Source: Lactobacillus intestinalis (GTDB lineage: Bacteria; Bacillota; Bacilli; Lactobacillales; Lactobacillaceae). Taken from it: DNA of 64,000 nt. The notes under the pieces are model-generated. The model was given only the letters and a program-made list of their open reading frames with translations, did not search any database and had not been told where the DNA came from. Where the stretch lies: the NCBI RefSeq assembly GCF_024397795.1, contig NZ_CP072983.1:1-64000 (forward strand). Reading direction: 5' to 3'. How positions within the stretch are numbered: the first letter of the stretch is position 1; every line of letters begins with the position of its first letter. The translations under genes and the position numbers were made by a program. Shown in pieces: positions 26,565 through 34,987 of this stretch.

Positions 26565-26639
26565 CTATTGGCTTGGTCTGAAAAATCTTACTCTTGCTTT
26601 GACTTCACGTTTATTAATTATAGTTTGCTTATGGCTCAT
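26565..26639 (-). CDS. Candidate 24-residue peptide gene between aac(3)-like and rgg
   Basis: ATG 26639 follows a strong ribosome site GAAGGAGAAAAA and encodes a basic peptide beginning MSHKQTIINKRE and ending RFFRPSQ. A minus-strand TATAAT (26678-26673) is about 35 bp upstream. It is divergent from Rgg copy 2 (ATG 26719), the place where peptide signals of Rgg regulators are often encoded. However it lacks the hydrophobic stretch of streptococcal SHP peptides, so a pheromone role is only a possibility; it could also be a leader for the AAC(3)-like gene 23 bp downstream. Confidence 0.45.
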   Translation of the reverse strand: MSHKQTIINKREVKARVRFFRPSQ

Positions 26640-26718
26640 TTTTTCTCCTTCAATAATTGAAATATTAAGTCCATTATAATTGATAAGTGTAATTTGAACA
26701 GAGTGAGGGAAAATCAAG

Positions 26719-27564
26719 ATGAAAAAAGACAAAATAATTGGCCAGCAATTAAAGAAAGTCAGAAAGCAGTTGGGATTGACGCAAGCCGATATTACTAAAG
26801 ATGGCTCAATCATCTCCGTAGGACAATATTCCAAAATCGAAAATGGTATACATCAAATTGATGCGAATGTGCTCTTCGAGATTTTAGAGAAGAATGATGA
26901 AATAGATACCATGCGATTTTTACAAGAAGTTAAACATCAATATAGACTGCAGAGTGACAGAAAAATTAATGCAGAAGAATTATCTCAAAAACTGACGATG
27001 CACTTTTATAATAACGATTTAAATGGTGCTAAAGCAGTTCAAAAATCGATTAATAAGCTTAAAAAGAATAGGGAGTTGAAGTTGCGCGCAATTATCACTG
27101 TGGCAGTTTTAAATAATACTATTCTGGAAATAGACGAAGATGTCAAAAAGGATATTTCACAAAATGCTTTCTCAACTTCTGATTGGACTAAAAAACGGGA
27201 TTCTTTGCGATTATTTAGTAACGCAATGCAAATTATTGATAAAGATGTAGCACCGGTACTAATGGCGCAGATTTTGAAGACTTATGATGATATTTCTTCG
27301 AGGGATGTACAAATTCAAGAGAGAATTTCATCTATTTGCCTTAATTTTTTATATACCAGTTTCAAAAATCAAACGACTAAAAATGTACCTGAAACCATCG
27401 AATTATTGAGGCATCTGTCTGACACGCCCTCATTAATGTTCAACAAAATTTTAGGTTACTATTTTGAGAGTTTATTTAAGGGAGAAGAAATGGAAGTCTC
27501 AAAAATAGAAAATCTATTAAGAGATAGTAATTGCCAAAACTTTCTACATAAATTGCTCTCTTAA
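26719..27564 (+). CDS. Rgg-type transcriptional regulator (copy 2)
   Basis: 281 residues: Xre helix-turn-helix (KKDKIIGQQLKKVRKQLGLT, about residues 1-60), then the helical Rgg C-terminal domain. The first 60 bases of coding sequence are almost identical to those of copy 4 at 28496, showing recent duplication, while the sensor domains have diverged. First of three tandem plus-strand rgg genes that lead to an ABC exporter. Its -10 TATAAT (26675-26680) overlaps that of the divergent small ORF in the palindrome ATTATAAT. Confidence 0.85.
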   Translation: MKKDKIIGQQLKKVRKQLGLTQADITKDGSIISVGQYSKIENGIHQIDANVLFEILEKNDEIDTMRFLQEVKHQYRLQSDRKINAEELSQKLTMHFYNNDLNGAKAVQKSINKLKKNRELKLRAIITVAVLNNTILEIDEDVKKDISQNAFSTSDWTKKRDSLRLFSNAMQIIDKDVAPVLMAQILKTYDDISSRDVQIQERISSICLNFLYTSFKNQTTKNVPETIELLRHLSDTPSLMFNKILGYYFESLFKGEEMEVSKIENLLRDSNCQNFLHKLLS

Positions 27565-27583
27565 ATTTGCGTTATCGCAAATT
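27564..27583. promoter_or_regulatory. Inverted repeat between rgg copies 2 and 3
   Basis: Perfect 8-bp inverted repeat AATTTGCG-TTAT-CGCAAATT directly after the copy 2 stop. There is no T-run, so an operator for an Rgg dimer or an mRNA hairpin is more likely than a terminator. Confidence 0.4.
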
Positions 27584-27628
27584 GAATTGAATGAAGCTAG
27601 AATTTAGATATGATTTTGAGAGGTAAAC

Positions 27629-28429
27629 ATGACAATAGGTGAAGCATTAAAAGAAGAACGTGAAAATTTAGGATTATCAAGATATAAGTTTTCTAAAGGG
27701 GTAGTGGATCGAAAATTTTATGGAAAAGTTGAAGAAAACAATGGCGTATTAAGTTCAGAAAAGTTAATTCAACTTCTTCAAAAGAATAATATAGACTTTG
27801 CTCAATTTTTCGAAAAAGTGAAATCAAATGAAAATCTAGAGGCTGAAAGACTAGACAAAGCTATGAGAGTAGCCTTTGAAAAGAAAGACGTTAATGAGTG
27901 TAAACAGGTTTGCCAAAGTATTATGAAATTAAAGGGCCAAAGAATACTGAAGTTACGGGCAATTGTAGCAATTGCGTACTTGGATAAAAAATTAGATGAT
28001 CTCGATGAAAATATAAGAAAAGAAATAGTGGAAGAAATTTATAAGAGTAATAATATTACGCAGAATGTATCTATAATTCGGCTTTTTGCAAATACAATGC
28101 CAATTTTATCAAATGAACAATTGAATATTTTAGTATCAGAATTTTTGAGGAAAGCTAAAAAATCTAAACCGAAATCAGAGATTGAAGGAAGAAGAATTGC
28201 AGTATTACTAAATAATTATTTAGTGAGTTGCTATGAAAGAAAAATAAATATAGACCTTGTAGATGATTCAATGGAATATTTAATGCAGATGAAAGATGTA
28301 CATTTATTAGTTTATAAGGAAGTTGGAAAATTTTATTTTGAATTAATCAAAGGAAATAGAAATGAAGCAAAGAAAATCAGGCACAACTTAGTTGATTGGG
28401 GCTATCAAAAGTTAGCAGATACATTGTAA
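27629..28429 (+). CDS. Rgg-type transcriptional regulator (copy 3)
   Basis: 266 residues with an N-terminal Xre helix-turn-helix (GEALKEERENLGLSRYKFSKGVVDRKFYGKVE) and an Rgg-type helical domain (NNITQNVSIIRLFANTMPIL). More diverged than copies 2 and 4. Ribosome site GAGAGG is 7 bp before ATG 27629. 64 bp after copy 2. Confidence 0.82.
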   Translation: MTIGEALKEERENLGLSRYKFSKGVVDRKFYGKVEENNGVLSSEKLIQLLQKNNIDFAQFFEKVKSNENLEAERLDKAMRVAFEKKDVNECKQVCQSIMKLKGQRILKLRAIVAIAYLDKKLDDLDENIRKEIVEEIYKSNNITQNVSIIRLFANTMPILSNEQLNILVSEFLRKAKKSKPKSEIEGRRIAVLLNNYLVSCYERKINIDLVDDSMEYLMQMKDVHLLVYKEVGKFYFELIKGNRNEAKKIRHNLVDWGYQKLADTL

Positions 28430-28495
28430 ATATAAAAAAGTGTAGTCTATTGACCCCAAATTAAAGATTTAGAAAAAGCTTGATGGTATAAAAGT

Positions 28496-29329
28496 ATGGA
28501 AAAAGATAAAATAATTGGCCAGCAATTGAAGAAAATCAGAAAGCAATTGGGATTGACGCAAGAAGAAATGATAGGTGGTGTGATTCATAAAAGTCATTAC
28601 TCTAAAATTGAAAGAGGACTAGAGGGAATTTCTGCCGATAGCCTTTTTAGAATTTTGTTTATTCATAATGTTGATGTGGATCAGTTTTTTGAAAAAGTTA
28701 GGAAAAATTATCGTTCTTCAGAGGATGTTAATGTCGAAGAGCTAGAAAATTCAATGAGACAGGCTTTTAATAATTCTGATACAGAAAAGGCTAAAGAGTG
28801 TTTAGCCCAAATTTTGAAGTTAGATGGACATACAATCTTAAAATATCGCTCTATTATTTCGGTTGCAATGTTTGAGAATAAGTTAGATGAGCTAACTATA
28901 GAATTTAAAGAAAAAGTTTTGGCAGAATTTACTGATCATAGTAATTGGGTTGAAAATGTTGACTCCCTAAAACTTTTTGCTAATTGCTTACAAGTATTTA
29001 CTACAGAGCAATTGGATGTATTTATGCGGCAGTTGCTCAAGCACTATAGTAAGTCAAAGATTGAGTCGGAGAAGATGGTAGAACGAGTAGGAATTATTTG
29101 TAATAACTATTTATATTATTGCTATTTCTTTCACGTTGCCGGGAATAATATCAATTCGGCTTTGGAGTACCTAAATAAATTGGACAATCGAAATCACTTT
29201 CTTATGTATAAGATTTGTTACAAGTTTTATGATGCGTTGTTTAAAGGGAGGAAGGAACAAGCGAAAGAAATTAAGAACTTTTTAGTCTTCTGTGGATTTA
29301 AAGATAGGGTGGCAGGTTGGAAAATTTAG
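28496..29329 (+). CDS. Rgg-type transcriptional regulator (copy 4)
   Basis: 277 residues: helix-turn-helix EKDKIIGQQLKKIRKQLGLT and beyond, nearly identical at DNA level to copy 2 at the start, followed by a diverged sensor domain (DHSNWVENVDSLKLFANCLQVF). There is no good ribosome site before ATG 28496, so translation may be weak or start differently. It is the last regulator before the ABC exporter genes 84 bp downstream. Confidence 0.83.
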   Translation: MEKDKIIGQQLKKIRKQLGLTQEEMIGGVIHKSHYSKIERGLEGISADSLFRILFIHNVDVDQFFEKVRKNYRSSEDVNVEELENSMRQAFNNSDTEKAKECLAQILKLDGHTILKYRSIISVAMFENKLDELTIEFKEKVLAEFTDHSNWVENVDSLKLFANCLQVFTTEQLDVFMRQLLKHYSKSKIESEKMVERVGIICNNYLYYCYFFHVAGNNINSALEYLNKLDNRNHFLMYKICYKFYDALFKGRKEQAKEIKNFLVFCGFKDRVAGWKI

Positions 29330-29412
29330 TTTAGTGTGACACAACTTTTTGAATAACTGTATAAAAATTTGAAATAATTAAAGAATAACTTAGATAGAAA
29401 GTAAAAACTAAC

Positions 29413-30174
29413 ATGATAGACTACTTAACAATCAAAAATTTGAGAAAAGTGTATAACGATAATGGCAAGGAATTCATTGCTTTAGATGATGTTTCCTTTG
29501 ACATTAAAGAAGGTGAAATTGTGGCTCTCCTTGGACCAAATGGAGCAGGCAAAACGACTATCGTTTCTATAATTGGTGGCTATTTATTGCCGACGTCAGG
29601 TCAAGTCATCATTAATGGCGAAGACGTTATAAAAACTCGATCTCGTGATAATATTGGCGTTTCTTTTGGTGGAGATCTCGGATTTTATGGGAGAGCAACG
29701 GCCAAGCAGAATATGTCTTTTTTCGCAGATTTAGCTAAGATTCCGCATCGTAAACAAAAAGCTGAGATTGAGCGTGTGCTTGATATTGTTAATTTGAAAG
29801 ACGATATGAATAAGAAGGTGCAATTTTTCTCAAAAGGGATGAAACAGCGGATGCACATTGCGCGGGCACTTCTGGGCAATCCGCAATTATTGCTTCTTGA
29901 TGAGCCTACTGATGGCTTGGATGTCGAGATTGCTACCAATATTAGAAATGTAGTAAAGAACTTGGCGCAATCAGGCATCAGTATTCTGCTAACGAGTCAT
30001 ATGATGTCGGAAGTTGAAGCTCTGTCTGATCAAATTGTTTTACTTGGTGCTGGTAAAATTCATGCTAAGGGAACTGTTGAAGATATTGTGGAAATGTCTA
30101 AAGTGAAGCGCATTGATCGACCTGCTACCTTAGAAGAATCTTACTTGGCTTTGGCACCACAATTACGGAGATAA
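29413..30174 (+). CDS. ABC exporter ATP-binding protein
   Basis: 253 residues. Walker A LGPNGAGKTT (about 42-51), signature FSKGMKQRMHIARALLG (about 139-155), Walker B LLLLDEPTDGLD (about 160-171), switch His in LLTSHMMSEVE. The layout, with two separate 6-helix permeases behind it, resembles ABC-2-type exporters of the NatA/BcrA/LanF kind used for peptide or antibiotic efflux. Its ribosome site is weak (AGAAAG). Confidence 0.93.
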   Translation: MIDYLTIKNLRKVYNDNGKEFIALDDVSFDIKEGEIVALLGPNGAGKTTIVSIIGGYLLPTSGQVIINGEDVIKTRSRDNIGVSFGGDLGFYGRATAKQNMSFFADLAKIPHRKQKAEIERVLDIVNLKDDMNKKVQFFSKGMKQRMHIARALLGNPQLLLLDEPTDGLDVEIATNIRNVVKNLAQSGISILLTSHMMSEVEALSDQIVLLGAGKIHAKGTVEDIVEMSKVKRIDRPATLEESYLALAPQLRR

Positions 30175-30177
30175 TGG

Positions 30178-30912
30178 ATGAGATTTTTACGATTATTTTG
30201 GTTTCAATTCAAACTTTACATTTCAAATCAGTACTTCTTTTGGCTGACAATCACTAGCACGGTCAGTATTTTCATTCTGCAATATACGATTGCTTACGCT
30301 AATCACGGCTTAAACGATCCCATGGTTTGGATTAGAAGTGCTGTGTTTGGTTTATGGTCATCATGCACAACGGCTGCTGGAAGTATTGGATATCAAAGAT
30401 TTCAAGGAACGCTTCCTTATATCGTTAACACGCGTTATGACGAACGCGGATCGCTAATTGCACTTCTTTTACCGGCGTCAAGTTATGGCTTGATCTCTTT
30501 CCCGTTAGCTTGGCTTTTGGCCAAAATCTTCTCCGTTTCTACTGGGAAAATTGATTTAAAGTTTATCTTAATGGTGATCTTGTTGTGGATTGGCGCTACA
30601 ACGATTGACATCTTGATTGCGGCTTTCTTTACTTTGACACCGAACGCCTTGGTCTATGAAGCTTTGATTGATGTACCAATTTTACTTTTAACAGGTCTTT
30701 TTGGAAACAAAGCCCTGACCTTACCTTTAATGAATGTATCACAGTACTTTTTACCAATGACGATGCCCGTAAAGGTTTTGCTTTATTCAAGTGCAGCCAT
30801 CAATATTGGCGCTTATATTTGTAGTTTAGCAATTTGGATCGTGTTGATTCTAGTCATGGTTAGAAGAATCAATGATTTAGCTAGAAAGAAAGGAACGTTG
30901 AGAATAATATAA
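30178..30912 (+). CDS. ABC-2-type permease subunit
   Basis: 244 residues with about six hydrophobic segments. No soluble domain. It begins 3 bp after the ATPase stop with ribosome site ACGGAG and overlaps the next permease by one base, so the three genes are one translationally coupled unit. Substrate unknown. Confidence 0.85.
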   Translation: MRFLRLFWFQFKLYISNQYFFWLTITSTVSIFILQYTIAYANHGLNDPMVWIRSAVFGLWSSCTTAAGSIGYQRFQGTLPYIVNTRYDERGSLIALLLPASSYGLISFPLAWLLAKIFSVSTGKIDLKFILMVILLWIGATTIDILIAAFFTLTPNALVYEALIDVPILLLTGLFGNKALTLPLMNVSQYFLPMTMPVKVLLYSSAAINIGAYICSLAIWIVLILVMVRRINDLARKKGTLRII

Positions 30913-31628
30913 TGGCAACGCAATTTTCTTCACTTTCATTTTTGTCGAATTGGCGGACAAGATTCGTTTATTTCTTGCTTCTTCCAATTATCAATATTTT
31001 GCTGCTAGTGTTGATTGATCTTCAATATAGCAACAGCTTCAATTGGTATGTGGCAGCAGCTTCAGTGGTGATTGACAGTGCGGCTTTGTCGCTGCAAGCC
31101 ATGTCACAGCTTTTAATTACCGATGCGAATTTGAAAATTGATATCGAGGTAATTTCCAAGCGTCCGTACAGTTTTTATTATTGGAAAACCAAGGCTCTGA
31201 CTTCTTTGATTGCAGGAATTGTTTTAGGTGTGATTAACTTAGTTTTGCTCTGGCCTCTAGGATTATCATTGACTATCTTATTGAAGAGCTTAGTTATTTT
31301 GCCGCTGGCTTGTATTTTTGGGACAATTTTAGGCTTTACGAGTTGGAGCTTATCTTGGCAGATGAGCAATCCCTACTTTTTTGCGAATTTGTTCATCTCA
31401 ATTATCACAATTGTTTCTGGAGTTTTAGTGCTTGTTTCTCAATATCCTAAGTGGCTGATGATTATCAGTTATGGCTTTCCATTTTATGAAGTGGTCAATT
31501 TCATTAAGCTTAATCATACTAGCTTGTGGATGAGCTGCTTGAATGCGCTAGTGTGGCTTTTGATTGGGATTGTATCATATATAGTACAGATTAAACCCGT
31601 TTTGAACAATAAAATACATCAATATTAA
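30912..31628 (+). CDS. ABC-2-type permease subunit
   Basis: 238 residues, about six membrane segments, weakly similar in layout to the preceding permease. Its ATG overlaps the stop of the previous gene (TAATG). Together with the ATPase it should form a heteromeric exporter; with four Rgg regulators nearby it may export or protect against a peptide. Confidence 0.85.
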   Translation: MATQFSSLSFLSNWRTRFVYFLLLPIINILLLVLIDLQYSNSFNWYVAAASVVIDSAALSLQAMSQLLITDANLKIDIEVISKRPYSFYYWKTKALTSLIAGIVLGVINLVLLWPLGLSLTILLKSLVILPLACIFGTILGFTSWSLSWQMSNPYFFANLFISIITIVSGVLVLVSQYPKWLMIISYGFPFYEVVNFIKLNHTSLWMSCLNALVWLLIGIVSYIVQIKPVLNNKIHQY

Positions 31629-31629
31629 G

Positions 31630-31650
31630 CGATCAAAGGATCGTTTTTTG
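31630..31650 (+). terminator. Terminator after the ABC exporter operon
   Basis: 5-bp stem CGATC-AAAG-GATCG followed by TTTTTT. Confidence 0.6.
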
Positions 31651-31794
31651 TTTTGGAAAAAATTAATGAAAGACAAATCATTCTTTTGAATTTTCAATTA
31701 ACTAAAAATTTTTCATCAATAAATTGAAATGGCTAGTGTTTATTTTTGAGGAGGGATGCTTTAATGGAATGGATTCTAAATTGGGAGAAAAACG

Positions 31795-32274
31795 ATGCGA
31801 ACAGAATTAAAGAAAATTGGCCGCAAAGAACGGCATACTTATCAAGCTTTATACGGAGGAGTGGGGTTTAAAAGAAACTACGGTGATCACTTTTTACCAA
31901 CGTTACTGCTAAAAGATGTGAAATTTCAAGAAACTGTTGTGGCAGACCATCTTTGGGTGAACTATACTCGAGGCTTTAGTAAAATAGGTAAGTTGAGGGA
32001 TGGGGACGTCATTATCTTTGATGGGCGCGTGACTAGTTACACGAAAGGTTACTATACTCAAGCCCAGCAAAAAGAATATGGACTTGAACGTCCCACTAAA
32101 ATTCACTTGCTTGAAGATCGTGAGACGGAACCCATTCCCGATGCAATTACGGATAAGAATCCATTAGTGGGATACATTATGAAGACAAATAAAGAGTTTT
32201 ATTTAGCCAATAATAGACCTTACGACAGTTGGTACGTGACCCAATATGAAAAATGGCTCAAAAAGCATATTTAA
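31795..32274 (+). CDS. Uncharacterised protein, 159 aa
   Basis: Not recognised by name. The segment DHLWVNYTRGFSKIGKLRDGDVIIFDGRVTSYTKGY looks like an OB-fold or beta-barrel core (alternating hydrophobic residues with a GDVIIFDGRV turn) seen in small nucleic-acid-binding proteins; that is inference. No membrane segment. ATG 31795 follows GGGAGAAAAACG. A 35-codon ORF in another frame (31764-31871) with a stronger ribosome site (GAGGAGGG) overlaps its start. Confidence 0.65.
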   Translation: MRTELKKIGRKERHTYQALYGGVGFKRNYGDHFLPTLLLKDVKFQETVVADHLWVNYTRGFSKIGKLRDGDVIIFDGRVTSYTKGYYTQAQQKEYGLERPTKIHLLEDRETEPIPDAITDKNPLVGYIMKTNKEFYLANNRPYDSWYVTQYEKWLKKHI

Positions 32275-32300
32275 AAAAGCCGCCAATAAAGACGACTTTC
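32273..32300 (-). terminator. Terminator after the APC permease
   Basis: Minus strand: AAGTCGTC/GGCGGCTT stem (with G-U pairs) followed by TTTTTT. Confidence 0.6.
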
Positions 32301-33626
32301 TTATTTCATTCGTTTTTGGTCCATTCGTTTGACTGCGTAAAAAATTGGCAACCCCACAATTACAAGTCCGATGAAGAATAATACCCCAGCTGGATCGTTG
32401 AATAATTCGCTGATTAAAACGAATATTCCCCCGGCAATAGCGATAAATGGAACAAGTGGATAAAGTGGTGTGCTGAATGGTCGAGTGGAGTGCTTCTTTC
32501 TTAAAATAAAGATTCCGAAAAATGCCATTAAGTAGAAGCAATAAACTGTAAATACACAGAGATCTGATAATTTATCTGGATCAAAGAAAACCATCATAAT
32601 TGCTGACAAAATAATCAAGAACAGCGTTGCAATAATAGGTGATTTTCCCTTAGGCGTTACATAGGATAAGAATTTAGAAAATGGTAAATCTCCACGCTTA
32701 GCCATTGCATAAGTAATCCGAGGGAAAGTAATCATTTTTCCATTTAAAGTTCCCATCATTGAAATGATGATTCCAATTGAAAGAAGCTTTCCTCCGAGAT
32801 TACCAAAGGCTTTCACGGCTAGATAAGAAGTTGCGTTTTCACCAAGACGATGGATTTCCGCAGCTGGTAAAAATCTAAAAATCCCAATTGTGATTAAAGT
32901 GTAGATAAGTAAAACAGAGCTGATTCCTAAGATAATTGCTTTTGGAAGAAGCTTTTGAGGATTCTTCATTTCCCCACCTAGATTGGCAATCAAGATCCAA
33001 CCATCATATCCAAAAAGCGTTGCTAAAACGGCAACTCCAAAGCCGCCACCGCTGCGGCTAATTTCACCTACTGTTTGATTAAGGGCATCTTCATGACCCC
33101 AAAAAATACCAAAAATAATGATTGCGGCGATCGGGATCATTTTTGCGATTGTGGTAATTACGGAAAAGGCTGCGCCAACTTTATTTTCGAAGAAATTCAT
33201 CGCCCCAATAGCGATCACAGTAATTAAAGCTAGAGGAATGCGCCATTCAGTTCCTAAACCAAACAAATTAGCCATCATAATACTCATAAATCCGGCTACA
33301 GAAGCAATAATAGCTGGTCCATAAGCGATAATTTGCATCCATCCCGCTAAAAATCCGCAGATTCTACCATACAAATTTTCAATATAAACGTAGAGCCCAC
33401 CAGTGTATGGCATTTGGGCCCCGATTTCAGCGATAGTTAATCCGGCTGCCAAGGTAATAATTCCTCCAAATATCCAGGCTAAGATTGCCATGGTAGAGGA
33501 GCCTGCACTGTCTAAAATTGAAGCTTGTTTAAAAAAGATCCCTGATCCAATAATTGTTCCAACTACGATAGAAATTGCTGACCAAAAGCCCAGTGATCGC
33601 TTAAGTTCATTTTGATTTTGTTCCAT
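32301..33626 (-). CDS. APC-superfamily amino-acid permease (SteT-like, probable Ser/Thr)
   Basis: 441 residues, twelve hydrophobic segments. N-terminal substrate motif IVVGTIIGSGIFFKQ and GGLYVYIENLYG are typical of the APC/LAT-type exchangers; the closest recognised type is the serine/threonine exchanger SteT. ATG 33626 with ribosome site GGAGGG is the correct start; an upstream extension to 33656 runs into the leader terminator. The leader upstream contains a Ser/Thr-codon-rich peptide ORF and an attenuator, which independently points to serine and threonine as the transported or sensed substrates. Confidence 0.88.
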   Translation of the reverse strand: MEQNQNELKRSLGFWSAISIVVGTIIGSGIFFKQASILDSAGSSTMAILAWIFGGIITLAAGLTIAEIGAQMPYTGGLYVYIENLYGRICGFLAGWMQIIAYGPAIIASVAGFMSIMMANLFGLGTEWRIPLALITVIAIGAMNFFENKVGAAFSVITTIAKMIPIAAIIIFGIFWGHEDALNQTVGEISRSGGGFGVAVLATLFGYDGWILIANLGGEMKNPQKLLPKAIILGISSVLLIYTLITIGIFRFLPAAEIHRLGENATSYLAVKAFGNLGGKLLSIGIIISMMGTLNGKMITFPRITYAMAKRGDLPFSKFLSYVTPKGKSPIIATLFLIILSAIMMVFFDPDKLSDLCVFTVYCFYLMAFFGIFILRKKHSTRPFSTPLYPLVPFIAIAGGIFVLISELFNDPAGVLFFIGLVIVGLPIFYAVKRMDQKRMK

Positions 33627-33640
33627 ATTTCCCTCCAAAC

Positions 33641-33694
33641 AAAAAACCGAACTCACAGATTGCTTATCTTAAGGCAAAGAGTGAATTCGGTTTT
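33641..33694 (-). terminator. Attenuator terminator in the permease leader
   Basis: Minus strand 5' arm at 33694-33681 (AAAACCGAATTCAC) pairs with 33656-33643 (GTGAGTTCGGTTTT) in a 14-bp stem with one G-U, with an inner TTGC/GCAA pairing, then TTTTTT. It ends 8 bases before the permease ribosome site. The 5' arm also contains TCACTC (33684-33679), complementary to GAGTGA at 33722-33717, which gives an alternative antiterminator. Confidence 0.85.
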
Positions 33695-33716
33695 ACTAAT
33701 TCTATGCACACCAAAA

Positions 33717-33782
33717 TCACTCAAGTTCAGAAGAACTTGAGGAGGAATAAGATGAAGTTAAAGTAGTGTACATAAGTAACAT
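33717..33782 (-). CDS. Ser/Thr-rich leader peptide of the APC permease
   Basis: 21-codon ORF on the minus strand. It starts ATG 33782 with ribosome site GAGGA 8 bp upstream and reads MLLMYTTLTSSY, then six consecutive Ser, then ELE and TGA. Eight of 21 codons are Ser (TCA TCT, then TCC TCC TCA AGT TCT TCT) and three are Thr. The last Ser codons form one arm of a 9-bp hairpin, CTCAAGTTC/GAACTTGAG (33741-33733 and 33728-33720), whose other arm can instead pair with the terminator 5' arm. This is the classic layout of ribosome-mediated attenuation: stalling on Ser codons would free arm 2 to form the antiterminator. Confidence 0.75.
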   Translation of the reverse strand: MLLMYTTLTSSYSSSSSSELE

Positions 33783-33816
33783 AACAAGATTCCTCGCTAA
33801 AAAAAGTATTTTTATT

Positions 33817-33845
33817 AGAATATCATGAACGAATTAAAGACGCAA
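33817..33845 (-). promoter_or_regulatory. Promoter of the leader-permease unit
   Basis: Minus strand TTGCGT (33845-33840), 17-bp spacer, TATTCT (33822-33817). The predicted transcript starts about 28 bases before the leader ATG. Confidence 0.6.
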
Positions 33846-33940
33846 GAAATATACTAAGGAAAGTAAGGTGAAAGTTTTAATTTTTCTTGTTTAGCTTTAA
33901 AATTAATGACAAGAATTATTTCCTGGGAATGAGGTATTTT

Positions 33941-34987
33941 ATGCAAACAGCATGGCAAAAATTTAAGAAAAACGTGCCGTTTCGTCGTTTTGTCGTTCTA
34001 TTATTAATTATTTTGGTGCTTTATGAAATGCGCGCGATGATGAATACAGTCCTGTTGACGTTTATATTTACGTACATTGTGGTTCATCTAATTCGCTTGG
34101 TACAAAAAAAGTTACCTAAAGTGCCTTCGACAGTAATTGTCGTCGTCACGTATTTATTGATCCTTTTGGGCTTATATTTTGTAATAACCGTCTATCTTCC
34201 AATGCTGGCAACACAAATTAGCAAGATGGTGAAATCTGTTTATGAGTTTTATAAAAGTGATCAAATGTCAGGAGTCACAAAGTATGTGACCCATTATGTG
34301 AATAAATCTGAGCTCGTTGCTCAAGCTAAAAATGGAATGAGTATCATGGTTCATGCCGCTGCCAGTGTAGGTACATTAACTGTTGCAACCTTTATGTCGT
34401 TAATTTTAAGTTTCTTCTACACAATTGAGCTAAAGAAAATGAACGAATTTTCCAATTTGTTTGTTCAGAGTGGCTATTTTAAATGGTTATTTGAAGACAT
34501 TCGCTACTTTGGTAAAAAGTTCATTAATACATTTGGTGTAGTGTTAGAAGCCCAATTCTTTATCGCGATTTGTAATACGGCTTTGACGATGATTTGCTTA
34601 GCAGTGATGAAAATGCCTCAAATTTTTGCGTTAGGATTAATGGTCTTTATATTAAGTTTAGTTCCAGTTGCTGGAGTAATTATTTCATTAATTCCATTGA
34701 GTATTATTGGTTATTCTGTAGGCGGAATTCGTTATGTGATTTATATTTTCATCATTATTATGATTATTCATGCGATTGAAGCCTATGTCTTAAATCCGAA
34801 GTTTATGTCCAGTAAAACTGAATTGCCAATTTTCTACACGTTTTTAGTATTGCTTGTTGCAGAGCATTTTTTAGGAACGTGGGGATTAATTGTCGGGGTT
34901 CCAATTTTTACGTTCTTGTTAGATGTAATTGATGTAAAATCCGTAAAAAAGAAGGATAAAAATGAAAGTATTATTGACGGGCGATAG
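33941..34987 (+). CDS. AI-2E family transporter (UPF0118)
   Basis: 348 residues from the preferred ATG 33941 (ribosome site GAGG at 7 bp; the frame is open further upstream). Eight hydrophobic segments, a soluble loop region in the middle and the family C-terminal motif PVAGVIISLIPLSIIGY ... EAYVLNPKFM. The family includes the AI-2 exporter TqsA and Na+/H+ antiporters; specificity cannot be read. It overlaps the next gene by 26 bp. Confidence 0.87.
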   Translation: MQTAWQKFKKNVPFRRFVVLLLIILVLYEMRAMMNTVLLTFIFTYIVVHLIRLVQKKLPKVPSTVIVVVTYLLILLGLYFVITVYLPMLATQISKMVKSVYEFYKSDQMSGVTKYVTHYVNKSELVAQAKNGMSIMVHAAASVGTLTVATFMSLILSFFYTIELKKMNEFSNLFVQSGYFKWLFEDIRYFGKKFINTFGVVLEAQFFIAICNTALTMICLAVMKMPQIFALGLMVFILSLVPVAGVIISLIPLSIIGYSVGGIRYVIYIFIIIMIIHAIEAYVLNPKFMSSKTELPIFYTFLVLLVAEHFLGTWGLIVGVPIFTFLLDVIDVKSVKKKDKNESIIDGR

